The position numbers were made by a program, and so were the translations under genes. A stretch of 64,000 nt of DNA from Azolla caroliniana (lineage: Eukaryota; Polypodiophyta): assembly GCA_043228905.1 (NCBI GenBank), contig JBHGNT010000007.1, positions 21,266,001-21,330,000 on the forward strand, read 5' to 3'. This document shows, in pieces, positions 1 to 10,954 of the stretch. The notes under the pieces are model-generated. The model had not been told where the DNA came from, ran no database searches, and saw only the letters and a list, made by a program, of their open reading frames with translations. How positions within the stretch are numbered: the first letter of the stretch is position 1; each line of letters begins with the position of its first letter.

Positions 1-345
1 CAAGCTTGAGGGGGAGTACTGAATAGACACTCCAACGGTCAAGAGTCACTATTAGGTCACTTCTTTGTATTCTAGCATTTAGTATGAGTCATAGAATCAT
101 ATTCTATAACACATAACTTATGAGCTTTCACATTCCCCATGCTCCATGAGTCTTGTAGTTAATGAAGAGAGAGGGTGACTATATAAAGCACCCTCCTCCC
201 ACCTTGTATAGTGTTGAGTCTTTCTCCTTTGTTAATATACTCTTACCTTGCGTATTCTCTGTGTCTTATTTCTTGTCTCTCTCACTCTGTCTCTGTCTCT
301 CATACACACACATAACTCATATCTCTTCCACTTCACAAGAATCCA
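1..345 (+). mobile_element. Copia LTR remnant with internal deletion
   Basis: The sequence matches the LTR of the full-length copia at 23419-28946 read on the opposite strand, including the promoter-like TATATAAAGC near 180 and the CT/CA-rich end. It opens with the inner polypurine tract (GAGGGGGAG) and then jumps straight into the middle of the LTR (TAGACACTCC), so the 3' internal segment and the first part of the LTR are missing. The junction lies at a shared TGAA, which suggests a microhomology deletion. The last ~20 bases of the LTR (ending TTTACA) are also absent or diverged. Confidence 0.8.
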
Positions 346-349
346 AGAT

Positions 350-785
350 GGAGATAGTAGGAGAAGAAAGATTATGCTTCAAGATTACTTAACCCCAAGC
401 ATATGCTTAAGATATAAATTGCCTTGGGATGGTTGGATCTTCACATGTCAAATGCATAATGATATGGTAAGTTGTCTTCATGATCAAGATTTCATCCATA
501 ATGGAAAGAAACTTGTGAATGCACTAGATAATCCCTCAAGACAATTAGTAATCAGAGATGTATGGATCACATTGAATCACGTGTCATTGGTATATAATAA
601 CTTCTCTATTGATGCACATGACTTAAGGGAATGTGATATTAAGAGAGACGATAGACAAAATTGGGTTGGAGCCCAAAGAATTGCAAGTAGAAATGTTACT
701 AATTGTTTAAAGATGTTATACCAAGGTGGAGAAGGTGTCAAAGTAAGAGAAAGAGGTGCTTTGGGAACACATGTATACTTGCATA
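350..785 (+). pseudogene. Transposase-like relic gene, 5' part
   Basis: An open frame runs from inside the LTR remnant to the hAT insertion; residues related to the gene start near 350. It has a segment with DLRECDIKRDDRQNW and a following QRIASRNVTNCLKML helix, and ends at ...THVYLH, where the hAT begins. Removing the hAT and one 8-bp target copy continues the frame as VYLH-ILGDYIDIF at 3988, so the two parts were one gene. I recall similar sequence in multi-copy, transposon-associated proteins of mosses and cnidarians, but cannot name the family. The true start is not visible because the LTR remnant abuts it. Confidence 0.55.
778..785. repeat. Left target-site duplication of hAT
   Basis: CTTGCATA is repeated exactly at 3980-3987. 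Eight bases is the hallmark length for hAT insertion. Confidence 0.85.
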
Positions 786-1100
786 CAAGGCCTAAAATTG
801 ACGGGTTAGTCTTTAAGTTTTTTGGCGGGCATTTTTTAAAGATGTATGTCATATGACACGAGAGTGCAAAAACTAACATGTCATTTGACATACAAGTTTT
901 AATAATAAACATTTATTATAAGTATACAACGATACACAAATAAACATAACTACGTCACAAAGATAATGAAAACATACAAATTGAATACTTAAATCATCAT
1001 ATATTTCTTAAAGCCCAAAAAACACAAAAAATGTTTATCATACCGTGACTCCTCATATTAAGCATTCTGCAATATGTGTCTACTTCAATGATACTATCCT

Positions 1101-1445
1101 TCACTCTTTATCTTCAAACCAAAGGTTAAATATATCCCTCCAACAAATGTTTGATGTATCTTGAGCATTCAAGGATATAAACATTAAAGCATCTAAAGTT
1201 TCCAAAGATAAACCGTTTCTAATATCATTTTTTATGATATTTTGACGTGAAAAACCTCGTTCACATGCTGCCATACTAATAGGAATAGTCATACATAGTT
1301 GCCACAATTGCGTAATACCTGGAAATAATTGCCACCAAGATTGTGCTTTGCAACAAATATCCCATGCATCATGCATTCCTCTTCCTTTAGCAATTCTAAC
1401 AAGCATACCAACAAAATCTTCTCGCTCATTGAAGAAAAAGATCAA
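1101..1445 (-). pseudogene. hAT transposase C-terminal fragment
   Basis: This 114-residue frame contains the hAT dimerisation signature: a W-QLFPGITQLWQLCMTIP stretch, then ACERGFSRQNIIKNDIRN (the serine/cysteine-E-R-x-FS core) and a following LDALMFIS helix. It resembles the C-terminus of plant hAT proteins of the ZNF862/TTF-type group. There is no BED finger or catalytic core upstream in any frame, so this is only the tail of a dead transposase. The annotated Met is arbitrary; homology starts around the WDICCKAQ segment. Confidence 0.75.
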
Positions 1446-2794
1446 GAGAAAAAAGTAGTGGATATATTAAAACAAGAGGACAATAAAAATGTTAGGTAAT
1501 AATGCTCGTCGACTTTTCATGAACCCATAAATAATTGAGTTTGAACTCATAAGATGTTATAGAAAATAAAATTGATTGAATGTAAAATGTGAGCATGGTG
1601 AGGTTGTTCCATCTTCTATGTTACATTCCTTATATAATTGCAGTCTGCAACATATGTTTCTTCAAAACCTTTCTTGACATTTAATCAATATGGTGAGGTA
1701 AATATACTTAGGGAGAAAAAAGAAGAGAAATTGGTAGTGTCTAAAAAAGTTTTTCCCTATTAAAAGAGATTCATACACAAAACAAAGATAAGAAAATTCA
1801 ATGATGGGAGACAAAGGAATCCAATAAAGGAAATGGTTAACAATGGCCCTGTCATCGCACGCCCTTCCTTAGTTGAAACTATTGTCAAAAACTAAACCTA
1901 AATATGTAAGCATTGAGGAAGTTACGAAGCTACAATCAATGTACTCTAAATAATTGCGATTCAAAAATAGTCAAGATGACTTGTTGCACATAAAGCATAA
2001 ACTTGTAAAAAGAATCCAATATTTTATTGGGCCCTCAAATTCGATGACCACCGAAAAGGGAGACTTTATGTGACTTGGTCATTATAGATGATGATGAAGC
2101 TACCGTTATCTACATTGTGGATAGCAATTTCTCCATGAACGACAGACAATAAAGGAAAAATACTATATAACACAATAGAAATCAATTGAGTACTTTTAGA
2201 AGAATTTTGCCTGGATGTAAGTGTCCATATGGATTTCCAAGTATCGTTTTTCAACTCCATTTGAGAGACCTTATTTATGCATGATAATCAACAAATTAGA
2301 GGGAAATCTTAACATGCCTTCAATTTCAATGTGTCATTTCCCCCATCATGTCTACTCATGCATCTCGTTGTTTTTTCAATAATGCCACAAGCCAACACAA
2401 ACAATTCATATATGTTAGTGAAGTCATCATCAATGACTTCATGGTTGCCATTCCCCATGAGTTTATATTGCCTAAATAAGTGAAACCTATGGCTTAAGGG
2501 AAAACATATTCTTTTGAATGAGTCATGTGTGTGAAATGTTGACTGCTAAACAACCGTTGACATGGGAAGATAATACACGAGACTATTGAATTGATGATAA
2601 ATCTTAAAATGCCACTTCTACATCTTATTGTGTGAACATAAATTTGGTTATGGTAAAGCTATGTCATTGTTCTACATCTCCATACACTAACTTTTCTAGG
2701 ACAATGCACAACATTTATGCGATAATGCAAGAAGTTAATGAAGATTTTTAATGCAAAAAAATGTAAAGAAGGCAAACAAGAGCAATATATTATA

Positions 2795-3110
2795 GGGAAA
2801 GTACCAGGATACCCCTGGAAGTTCGTCTATTTACCAAAATGCCCCCGGAAGTTCCAAATTTACCAAACTACCCCTATGTCCAAAAAATTACACTTTATAA
2901 AGTAATTATACACTCAAATCTACAAGCCCTATTTACTAGAATACCACCCTTAAAACAAAAATTTCTTTACTTAAGAGATTCTTTGGGTCCTTTGTACTTA
3001 CTTTATAAAGTGTATTTTTTTGGACATAGGGGTAGTTTGGTAAATTTGGAACTTCCAGGGGCATTCTGGTAAATAGACGAACTTCTAGGGGTATCCTGGT
3101 ACTTTTCCCT
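2795..3110. mobile_element. Foldback MITE with ~110-bp inverted repeats
   Basis: The left arm (2795-2905, starting GGGAAAGTACCAGGATACCC) is nearly the exact reverse complement of the right arm (~2999-3110, ending GGTACTTTTCCCT). The ~95-bp centre is AT-rich and also partly symmetrical. There is no coding potential; the frame at 2839-3072 is a product of the palindrome. AT-rich TATATTAT lies on both sides, but an exact target duplication is not clear. It is nested in the hAT element. Confidence 0.85.
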
Positions 3111-3589
3111 GTTATATATTATGAAACGTTTTTAATAGTTTGCACTTGATGAAAGCACAAGGCAAGAAGGTTTCATGGCGTTTGTATTCTAGACAAGCAA
3201 ACATTTTACTTTCCTTGCTTGCTTGGGGGGCATTACATTGTCCACAAACAAGGGTTCGTATGCTTCCAATATAACATCGTGGAACTTTGAGTGTCTGGAA
3301 TAGGGTTACTACTAAATATCACACATATGCATCCAGTTCTAATGACATTCAATCAGAGCTATTACAAATTAATGTTATTGTATAGACTCCTCTTCGATTT
3401 CATGGAGTGTCTTCAATTTACATGCACAACCTAATAAATTTGGATATTGCATATAAATTTCCCCTCATGCATGCTCATGTAATATTCAATTTGTAATGCA
3501 TTCCAATTTGGAAAAAACTAGGGTAAAAGAGAAAGAGGGGGGAATTTGGAAATGAAATATTGAAACAATGAAAGACATATACTATTATA

Positions 3590-3773
3590 AAATGTACATA
3601 CTATTGTCTACAAGACTACATACTACAATGTACATTGTACATTATAAATTATAATAGTATAATAGTATAATAGTATATGTCTTTGTAGTATGTACTATGT
3701 ATATATACTATAGTCCAGAATGTACATACTACAATATTAAATATACTATATGACATTATACAATGTCATATTG

Positions 3774-3808
<35 letters not shown>

Positions 3809-3810
3809 GA
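3590..3810. repeat. AT-rich simple sequence with (TA)n run
   Basis: Repeated TACTATAATA / ATGTACATTGTAC words are followed by an uninterrupted (AT)n run near 3779-3808. No gene signal. Probably secondary expansion inside the hAT. Confidence 0.8.
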
Positions 3811-3979
3811 CATGGAAAATAAATTTTTAGCATGTCATTTGACATGTATAAAATTTGGGTGCCTTTCACATGAAAAATGAAAATTTAGATGTCACTTGAC
3901 AGACATTTTTATTGGGTGTGTGTTTTTGACGGGCAAAATGGCCTTTGATGGGCATGACACTCGTCAAATTCCTACCCTA

Positions 3980-3987
3980 CTTGCATA
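3980..3987. repeat. Right target-site duplication of hAT
   Basis: Second copy of CTTGCATA; see 778-785. Confidence 0.85.
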
Positions 3988-5393
3988 TATTAGGTGACTA
4001 TATTGATATTTTTCTATCCCCTCATGAGAGCTTATTCAAGCATGTGGTACTTGCATCTAAAGTTGCATTCTTCTTTCAAATATGGAGATTATGGATTCTA
4101 AATAATCCAATTTATAATTTAAAAAGTAATTTCATTAGTCGGGAAACATTTTTGGATGTATAAATATCTTGTCACTTTGTAGTTTTACTTATAAAAATGT
4201 TTCGTGACTTTTATCCACAACTAGAATGTCCATTGCATCTCACAGGGTCTGATGGAGCTGAGATATTTTTTAGTAAAATAGGGGGAATGATTGGTATGGA
4301 GCGTGCATTTGATATATCAGATGTTTTGTATTATAGTGGAAATGTAAACAAGCTTGCCAAATTTGAGTGCAATGATAGTGGATTGGTTTTTCCAAGAGCT
4401 CATAAGAAGCAAGAATCAATATGGTCTAAACTCAATTTCATGCATGGCAAGCCTCTTGCAAACTTACAAGACTACATTGATATCTCAAATGATGATCAAC
4501 TTGTTTTTGCACTTAAAGAAGGTTTAAAAGAAGCCCAAATTTTATGTGAGTCGTTAAATATGAAACCTAAACACAATTGGCAATGGTGGAATTATCCTGG
4601 GATTGAGACAAAACAATCCTTGAGTTATATATATGGAGAGAAAGATGATGAAGAATGTGTTGAACACAATAAAAACTTAACAATGCATGAATGTGTGGAA
4701 AATGACGATGAGATTGCAATAAGTGAAATTCGCCATGAATTGGATGTTATATTGGATGACAACAATGTGAACTCTAAAGTCTCTTCATTTGTTCAAGTGG
4801 ATGATAAGATTATATTTAAATCAAGACTTGTGAGTCATATAAATGGTAATCCAACATTGTCAAAGGATAGACTCACACGTGTAAGAGAAGTGGTCTTCTA
4901 CTCATGTGAGAATGCAAATAATTTCCTAAATGGAAATGGGAACCTAATTGGGATTGGTTCAGATTGTGTTGTATTCTCTGTTGAAGAAGATGTTGTTTGG
5001 TACTTAGGACGAGTACAAAGGATGCGAAGAAAGATTGGAAATAAATTTGTGAAGTACAAGAGAGGAATTGACTTGATGGATAGACTTGAAGATGTTCAAT
5101 TACAACTTGGTTGGTATAGGAAGATTATTTGCATATGATTTGACAGATATAAAAATGGTTGACTTTGAGTCAATTATTGGATTAGCGAACCTCACATATA
5201 ATGCAAAATGTGATAATTATTTGTTAGACGAAAGCGATTGTAAAGTTTTCAAAGATTTTCTTTTGGAAATGAAATCCAGGTATGTATATATAAGCTGTTT
5301 TGAATTATATACTTGCATACATTTACATATATATAATATATTAAACTTAATATTTACGCCTTTTATCTTAACAGGAAAAGGAGAAAAGAGTAG
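3988..5393 (+). pseudogene. Transposase-like relic gene, 3' part
   Basis: The frame resumes right after the hAT target duplication and reads through WRLWILNNP and NFISRETFLD, an in-frame TAA at 4161-4163, then FYPQLECPLHLTGSDGAEIF, FFSKIGG and a ~240-residue tail to about 5120. A 1-base shift near 5115-5130 moves the frame to FAYDLTDIKMVDFESIIGLA and on to 5279. A GT-AG intron (5280-5374) then joins to a short basic end (SRKRRKE, stop at 5391-5393). The GSD-x-E-x-FFSK motif recalls the C-terminal part of unclassified transposase-derived plant proteins; this is recognition by eye only. One stop, one frameshift and the hAT make it a pseudogene. Confidence 0.55.
5280..5374 (+). other. Predicted intron of relic gene
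   Basis: AG|GTATGT donor and TTATCTTAACAG acceptor. Splicing gives a short lysine/arginine-rich tail and a stop; reading through gives unrelated hydrophobic sequence. Confidence 0.5.
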
Positions 5394-6905
5394 AAACCAA
5401 ATATAAACCTACAATATTCCAAATATATTTTCTGATTTCTTTAAGATATTATTTACTTCCATGTATATTAAGTTTTCTTGCCTTTGTTTTTACATGTTAT
5501 AATACAGGTCCAACGTTGAAGATGGAAACAACATGAAATTTATAGCCTATAATGAACTTCTTAGGGTTTTCTTTTTATATAGTTGGTCTTTATAAGGGCA
5601 ACCTTTATTGTAATAAGTTTTTTAAGTAGACATTGCAATAACAAAATGATTTATTTTATTTCATTTTGATTTGGGTAAGAATGTGTGAATAGATGATGTC
5701 TTACATTTCAAATGGAAATATGAAGTAGGTTGCCATTTGTTTGATCAATGTGTTTGAGAAAAAATAATGTTATGGCTTCATATGAGTCTATCCATGAAAC
5801 CAAACATAATGTTAATTTGTTAGTAATTTCATTATTGATATGCATTTTAGATTGTTCTATGTGTGCTTTTTGAGATATATATGTCAAGTTCAAGATTGTT
5901 TTATTGTAAATTACATTGTTTTGTATACGCTATTCTTCATACGTCTCAATAAACTAAAAACAAAAACTTATATGTGGCTTATATATGTTATACCTCTAGT
6001 GTTTTTGGGTAATGTTTCCTAATTGTGTGTGCATTACTTTGTACTTTATAGATTGTGTTTTCAATCTATGTGGCACTTGATGAAGCATTTCTAGGAATTT
6101 GCATATGATGTTTAATGTTGATTCATAATTTTGCGAGTCATCAGTTGTAAAGACGGTCATTGATCCATTCTAGGAATAGAAACTATGTGTGCATGTATAT
6201 TTTATATGTAAGGGTATTTAAAATGGGTGATTATCAAAAAATATATTCGTAATAAGGGGTATTTTTATTAATCGTTTTTCTACACAAGGGTCACTAAAAT
6301 AGTAAAAAAATACATATAAGGGGTTTATAAATGATGTCATGAACGCACGTGATACAACATTCTTATATATAGTGGAGTCCTCATGGTTCTAGCACTGTAT
6401 CAAGTGGAATTTCATTTGTTCATGACTTTCCGTTAGAATTGCCATCTTCCCCGGTTCATGTCCCTAATGGTCCCACTCAAATTCATATGCATGTGCGTAC
6501 CTTCGCGATAATGCACTTCGAAGTTTAAATAAACATGTATTTGTCTCCCTAACTATTAAACTTGACTTGGCGCTTCATCACTTGTAGTCTAAATTGTTTT
6601 TGTTCATGGCAAATATGAAGGCAAGATTTATATGCTACAATGTCAAAATCTTAAAGATGATACTTGAGTTAATGTTGTGTGTCACCTATGTCATTGATCT
6701 CTCTACATTTTGCATCAATCTCAACATTCCATGGTTATATAAGACACCAGCACAAGGGTACTATAATTTATGACTAGTGCATGTGTATAGAAGAATGTCT
6801 CAAGATCAATGATGACTTGGGCCTCTCACGGACGTCAAATTCTTCTAAGTGATCCAAATGATAGACTAATTATCATGAAATCAAAGGCACCATTTCTGAG
6901 AGATT
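5394..6905. other. Non-coding stretch, nothing recognised
   Basis: AT-rich sequence with short chance frames only. No repeat boundary, RNA gene or conserved domain seen. The first ~200 bases may be the 3' untranslated region of the relic gene. Confidence 0.5.
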
Positions 6906-6911
6906 GTTGAT

Positions 6912-7072
6912 ATTTGGATGCTTTGAGCATTGGACTTGTCACGAGGATATAGAGTATTTAGTAGGGAAGAATCATTTGCTTGACTGTTCATATCAGGATG
7001 CTTTGAGCATTGGACTTGTCATGAGGATATAGAGTATTTAGTAGGGAAGAATCATTTGCTTGATTGTTCATA
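6912..7072 (+). repeat. Tandem duplication of ~79 bp
   Basis: A unit beginning GGATGCTTTGAGCATTGGAC and ending near TTGTTCATATC occurs twice head to tail with only a few differences (for example TCACGAGG versus TCATGAGG). It sits just upstream of the decayed copia RNase H segment and may belong to it. Confidence 0.8.
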
Positions 7073-7129
7073 TCCAAGTTATAAGTCGCTTTCAAGTTTT
7101 GAAGCATATGGTCCACAAGTTCAGTTTAC

Positions 7130-7915
7130 TTTATCAAGGAAATGAGACCCAACCATTTTTGGTGAATTACATTGTTACTAGGATATCGGAGTTACAAAAT
7201 ATTAATGTCAGTTACTCTATCCACTACAGTGACTGAGTATTCAGTAGTGATTGAAGCTAATAAAGAGATGATTTGGTTTCTTCATTTGTTAAATAAGTTG
7301 GCATTCAAATAAGAAAATCTAATGTTTTGCATAGAGAAAGTCCCCATCATGCGATACACTTGGTGAAGAATTCAACATTTCATTTCAAAACCAAGCGTAA
7401 TGGATTCATAGGAAGATGAGTGCTAATATAGGAGAAAATCCAAGTAAGTAAGAATCCAATGAATATGCTAAATTAGATAATTAGGAGAAAGTTCTAGATA
7501 AGATATTGTGAAAGAATTTTGTGTTATCTCTAGTGTTAATTCATGTTTTCACTAATCGGGTTTATAGAAGAATTTGCTTAATTTTGTTAACATAATTCGT
7601 TCAAGTTTAATTCCTCTGTTCATGAATTGACAAACCACTACCATGATTGAAATATTGTACCATGATTGAAATATTGCGACAATCAATCTTCTAACAAGAT
7701 TGGTGTAAATCCTAAACTCGGAGATCAAAATAGACACATAAAGATTAACCATCACTTCATAAGGGACCTAGTCTATATAAAAGAGTTGGAACTCAAATAT
7801 ACTTTGACAATCACTATGTGGGCTGATTTTTGTACTAAACCGGTACCACACCAAAAACATTGGCAATGTTGTAAGAAGTTGGGACTCAAGCTTGCCCACA
7901 ACAAAGAGAGTATTT
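7130..7915 (+). pseudogene. Decayed copia RNase H fragment
   Basis: Translation with frame changes gives STTVTEYSVVIEANKEMIW, LLNKLAFK and ISKPS, then after a gap HIKINHHFIRDLVYIKEL and MWADFCTKPVPHQKHWQCC. These match the end of plant Ty1/copia polyproteins (STTEAEY, LHSDSQSAI, KHIDIRYHFIR, ADMFTKPL). Many stops are present and no LTR is recognisable. It belongs to a different copia lineage from the others in this window. Confidence 0.7.
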
Positions 7916-8184
7916 AGAATATTTACACTATGGGTTATGGGAGGGTGTTCCGATATTAACATAAATATCTATATAAAAATAGGAGACGTTATACATAATA
8001 AAATATTAGAACAATTACACATACTAAAATAGTACATAAGTTACAAATGATTGTAATTGTAAACTTAGATTTTAAAGTGTTCTTTTAGCATAATGAAATA
8101 CATAGTTTTTCTTTTACAAGCTTGTTTCATCATCTCTATCAAATTCTTCTTCTCCCTCAATCTCCTTTGTGTGCTATAGTATAG

Positions 8185-8345
8185 CTTCTTAACCCTTACC
8201 CAGCTGAACCAGGTGAAATCGAAAGTCTCTAAGGATCTCCCCCCCAAGACGACCAACAAGTTGATCATCGTGATTGAGGACATAGACTATTCTCTCAAGA
8301 TCGAGCCAAGAAAAAGAAGAAAAAGGATGGCAGTAAGGATAAGGT
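8185..8345 (+). pseudogene. AAA-ATPase gene fragment
   Basis: About 150 bases match the Walker B segment of the two downstream AAA-ATPase genes: LTQ-NQVKSK, then LIIVIEDIDYSL and a lysine-rich run encoded by AAG/AAA codons. The flanks do not continue the match. This is a third, truncated paralogue about 1.1 kb upstream of the first intact gene, probably a remnant of tandem duplication and deletion. Confidence 0.78.
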
Positions 8346-9290
8346 AAAAAAAAACGAAATTCGAAGGTTTTTCAGCTGTACTCTTTAAAAGAATGTCCAA
8401 AACACCTGTATAATGTTTGCAAGAGAAAAATTACACACTGATAAGAGTTGGGTTTATTACAAACTTAGAAGGTTTGATTGCTTATTTTCATGTGTGATCC
8501 AACTTTGAGCTCCAAAGCATATGAAAAATTAGCGTTACATTTGCAAATTGGGTGTTTTTTCTTAATCCTCTCAACTACGATAATGCCCGCGTTCTCAAGG
8601 ATTAGAAGCACAACTACCAAAATGGAATTCCACTGATCTCACTCAACTTGAGGCATAATTTTGCTCCACTTAAGCCATACACTAATCCAAGAAGTTCCAT
8701 ATCTTTTCAATTTCTTAATAAAACACAGGTGCTCATGCTTATTCTTGAGTACCCTAGGGAAGCCCCAAGGTCATAATGGAAACAAAAAGTATCCCAATGT
8801 CCAAGCTTAGGATTGCCTCGGTTGCCTTCTCTTCAGCCAATCCTTAACATTGAAGTATAAGCTTGGCCTAGATCTGAAATAGCTATCAGCAACAGCATGG
8901 AAGAATGATGACTAATTCAATGTACCAAAACCAACATTTTGTGGAGAAATGTTTTAGAAATTTCCTAGTATAAACATGAGAAGGTGAGAGGTGCCTTCCT
9001 AGTTTGTCTCTCATACCTTTTGGAATGCAATTTGGTCAAGGGAATCCGCTTTTGTACACCCTTTTTTTATCAGTTTCCCCTTTGATAAACAGTGGCAACA
9101 TGTCATATCATTTGATTGTACTGGTTGCAGCAGCATCTCAGTTTTAAAACACTTTAGTCTTTGGTCTTCTGGGGCCACAAAACAAGAAACACCAAAGAAT
9201 CTTCTACATATAACCTAATCATCTTACTCTTTACGTCATCATCTTTGTTTCCACGGCATCATCGTGGTGTTCTACGGCTTGGCACTCACT
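8346..9290. other. Intergenic, no gene seen
   Basis: No coding signal or repeat boundary found. The last part (about 9170-9290) shares words with the region upstream of the second AAA-ATPase gene and is promoter-proximal. Confidence 0.5.
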
Positions 9291-9296
9291 CTCTAA

Positions 9297-9308
9297 ACTC
9301 TATAAATT
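9297..9308 (+). promoter_or_regulatory. Candidate TATA box of AAA-ATPase 1
   Basis: CTCTATAAATTT lies about 180 bases upstream of the start codon. The corresponding position upstream of the second gene (about 12660-12680) reads CCTGTATATCTATGAG, and the surrounding words (GGCATC-TCATG-TGTTC-ACGGC-TG-CACT) are conserved between the paralogues, so the promoter was duplicated with the gene. Confidence 0.5.
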
Positions 9309-9475
9309 TGAATGTTCTTCGGACTCGGCCGAAAACATGATCTATACTCTTTTGGTTGAGTTGCATTACATATGTAGATATACATATATACATACTATCT
9401 ATTCAAGGACTTGTGCAAAAAAGCGTTAAAACCATAACTTAGGATTAGAATCCCAAAAAGCTTGTGGATAGATAG

Positions 9476-10954
9476 ATGAAGAAGATGATGTCCAAGGAGG
9501 ATGGCTCATGGTTTTCCTTGGGAACATTGCTTGGGCTAGTGGCCCTAATAAGTTCAGTTCTACCTCCCGATCTCCGCAGTTCGGCATCCCGTGTGATCCG
9601 TCTCCTCTTCTCCTACTTCTCTGAATATGTGCAATACACGATCCCGGAATTCGACGGAGCCAATATGAACGAGCTCTACTCGGCCATCGAGCTCTACCTG
9701 AGCACCCCCACGGCAAATCTAGCCAAGAAAATAAACCTCACATTGCCAAAGAACTCGTCTTCCCTCGTATTCGGCCTCGACGAATATACTGAAAGCATCC
9801 CGGACCTGAGCTTCAAGCCCGGAAGCTTCAAGGCTTGGTGGCTGTTCCGGAAACATGAGCCAAACAAACCTTCTTTCTCATGGAGGGAGGAGGTCCCGGA
9901 TGTTCGGCGATCCCTTATCCTCTCCATCAAGAAGAAAGATCGAGAGGTATTGAACTCTTACATGGATCATATCATGGCAAAGGCTAAGGAGATGAAGATT
10001 GCGCAACGAGATCGCAAGATTTTCACCAATCTGAAGGACAGAGACTACGGATATTTCAACCGAGGTAAGGTGTGGGAGTCGGTGCCCTTCAAGCACCCGG
10101 CAACCTTCGACACCCTAGCTATGGATCCAGTGTTGAAGGAGAAGATCATGGAGGACCTTCGGGACTTTGCGACCAGAGAGGATTTCTATAATCGAGTCGG
10201 GAGAGCTTGGAAGAGGGGATATTTGCTCTATGGCCCGCCCGGGACCGGGAAATCGAGCATGATAGCCGCAATGGCAAACTTCCTCGAGTATGATGTTTAT
10301 GATCTTGAGCTGACCCAGGTGAAATCGAATGTCCATCTCAAGGATCTCCTCATCAAGACGAGCAACAGGTCAATCATCGTGATCGAGGACATAGACTGCT
10401 CACTCGACCTCACTGCCGACCGAACCAAGAAGAAGAAGAAGAAGAATGATGCCGACAAGGATAATACTAAGAGACCCCCCGATTCTTCGAAATCCGACTC
10501 CGGGAACGAGCTTACCCTCTCGGGCCTCCTCAATTTCACCGATGGGCTATGGTCGTGCTGCGGGAGCGAGCGGCTGTTTGTGTTCACGACCAATCATATC
10601 GAGAAGCTCGACCCCGCATTGCTCCGGTCGGGCCGCATGGACATGCATATCCACCTATCTTATTGTGGCTTCCAAGCCTTCCGGCTTCTGGCCAAGAACT
10701 ACCTAGGTGTGGAAGACCATGCTATGTTCGACGAGATTCGGGCGGCCATGGACGAGGAAGGCGTGGCCATGACCCCGGCCGAGATTAGCGAGGTGCTAAC
10801 ACGAGAGAAGCGCGATGTGGACGGGGCGATGAGGTCCCTAGTGAAGGAGCTCAAGGAGAGTAAAGCCAAGAGGGCAATGGAGAAGCTTGAGCTGCTCAAG
10901 GAGATGGAGGAGGCTAACGAAGAAGATCCTGAAGAAAAGCCTCAAGGGACATAA
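9476..10954 (+). CDS. BCS1-like AAA-ATPase, copy 1
   Basis: The 492-residue product is a plant AAA-ATPase of the BCS1/AATP1/HSR4 group, membrane-anchored ATPases of the mitochondrial outer membrane or ER linked to stress and pathogen responses. A hydrophobic N-terminal segment (GTLLGLVALISSVL) is followed by the AAA-associated N-terminal domain (to about residue 200), Walker A GPPGTGKSS (253-261), Walker B IIVIEDID (300-307), sensor-1 FTTNH, the LLRSGRMDMHI arginine region and a charged C-terminal tail. A lysine run from AAG codons follows Walker B. Intron-less, usual family length. The in-frame ATG at 9485 matches the paralogue's start, so the first three residues may be extra. Confidence 0.93.
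   Translation: MKKMMSKEDGSWFSLGTLLGLVALISSVLPPDLRSSASRVIRLLFSYFSEYVQYTIPEFDGANMNELYSAIELYLSTPTANLAKKINLTLPKNSSSLVFGLDEYTESIPDLSFKPGSFKAWWLFRKHEPNKPSFSWREEVPDVRRSLILSIKKKDREVLNSYMDHIMAKAKEMKIAQRDRKIFTNLKDRDYGYFNRGKVWESVPFKHPATFDTLAMDPVLKEKIMEDLRDFATREDFYNRVGRAWKRGYLLYGPPGTGKSSMIAAMANFLEYDVYDLELTQVKSNVHLKDLLIKTSNRSIIVIEDIDCSLDLTADRTKKKKKKNDADKDNTKRPPDSSKSDSGNELTLSGLLNFTDGLWSCCGSERLFVFTTNHIEKLDPALLRSGRMDMHIHLSYCGFQAFRLLAKNYLGVEDHAMFDEIRAAMDEEGVAMTPAEISEVLTREKRDVDGAMRSLVKELKESKAKRAMEKLELLKEMEEANEEDPEEKPQGT

Larger units (their letters stand above)
786..3979 (-). mobile_element. hAT-family DNA transposon, decayed
   Basis: The element is bounded by an 8-bp duplication (CTTGCATA). Its ends are imperfect inverted repeats: the left begins CAAGGCCTAAAATTGACGGG and the right, reverse-complemented, begins TAGGGTAGGAATTTGACGAG. 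Near the left end on the minus strand is a recognisable hAT C-terminal dimerisation region (1101-1445); the rest of the transposase is not readable. A foldback MITE (2795-3110) and AT-rich simple sequence (3590-3810) lie inside. The element interrupts the transposase-like gene at 350-5393, and its removal restores that frame. It is non-autonomous today. Confidence 0.82.
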
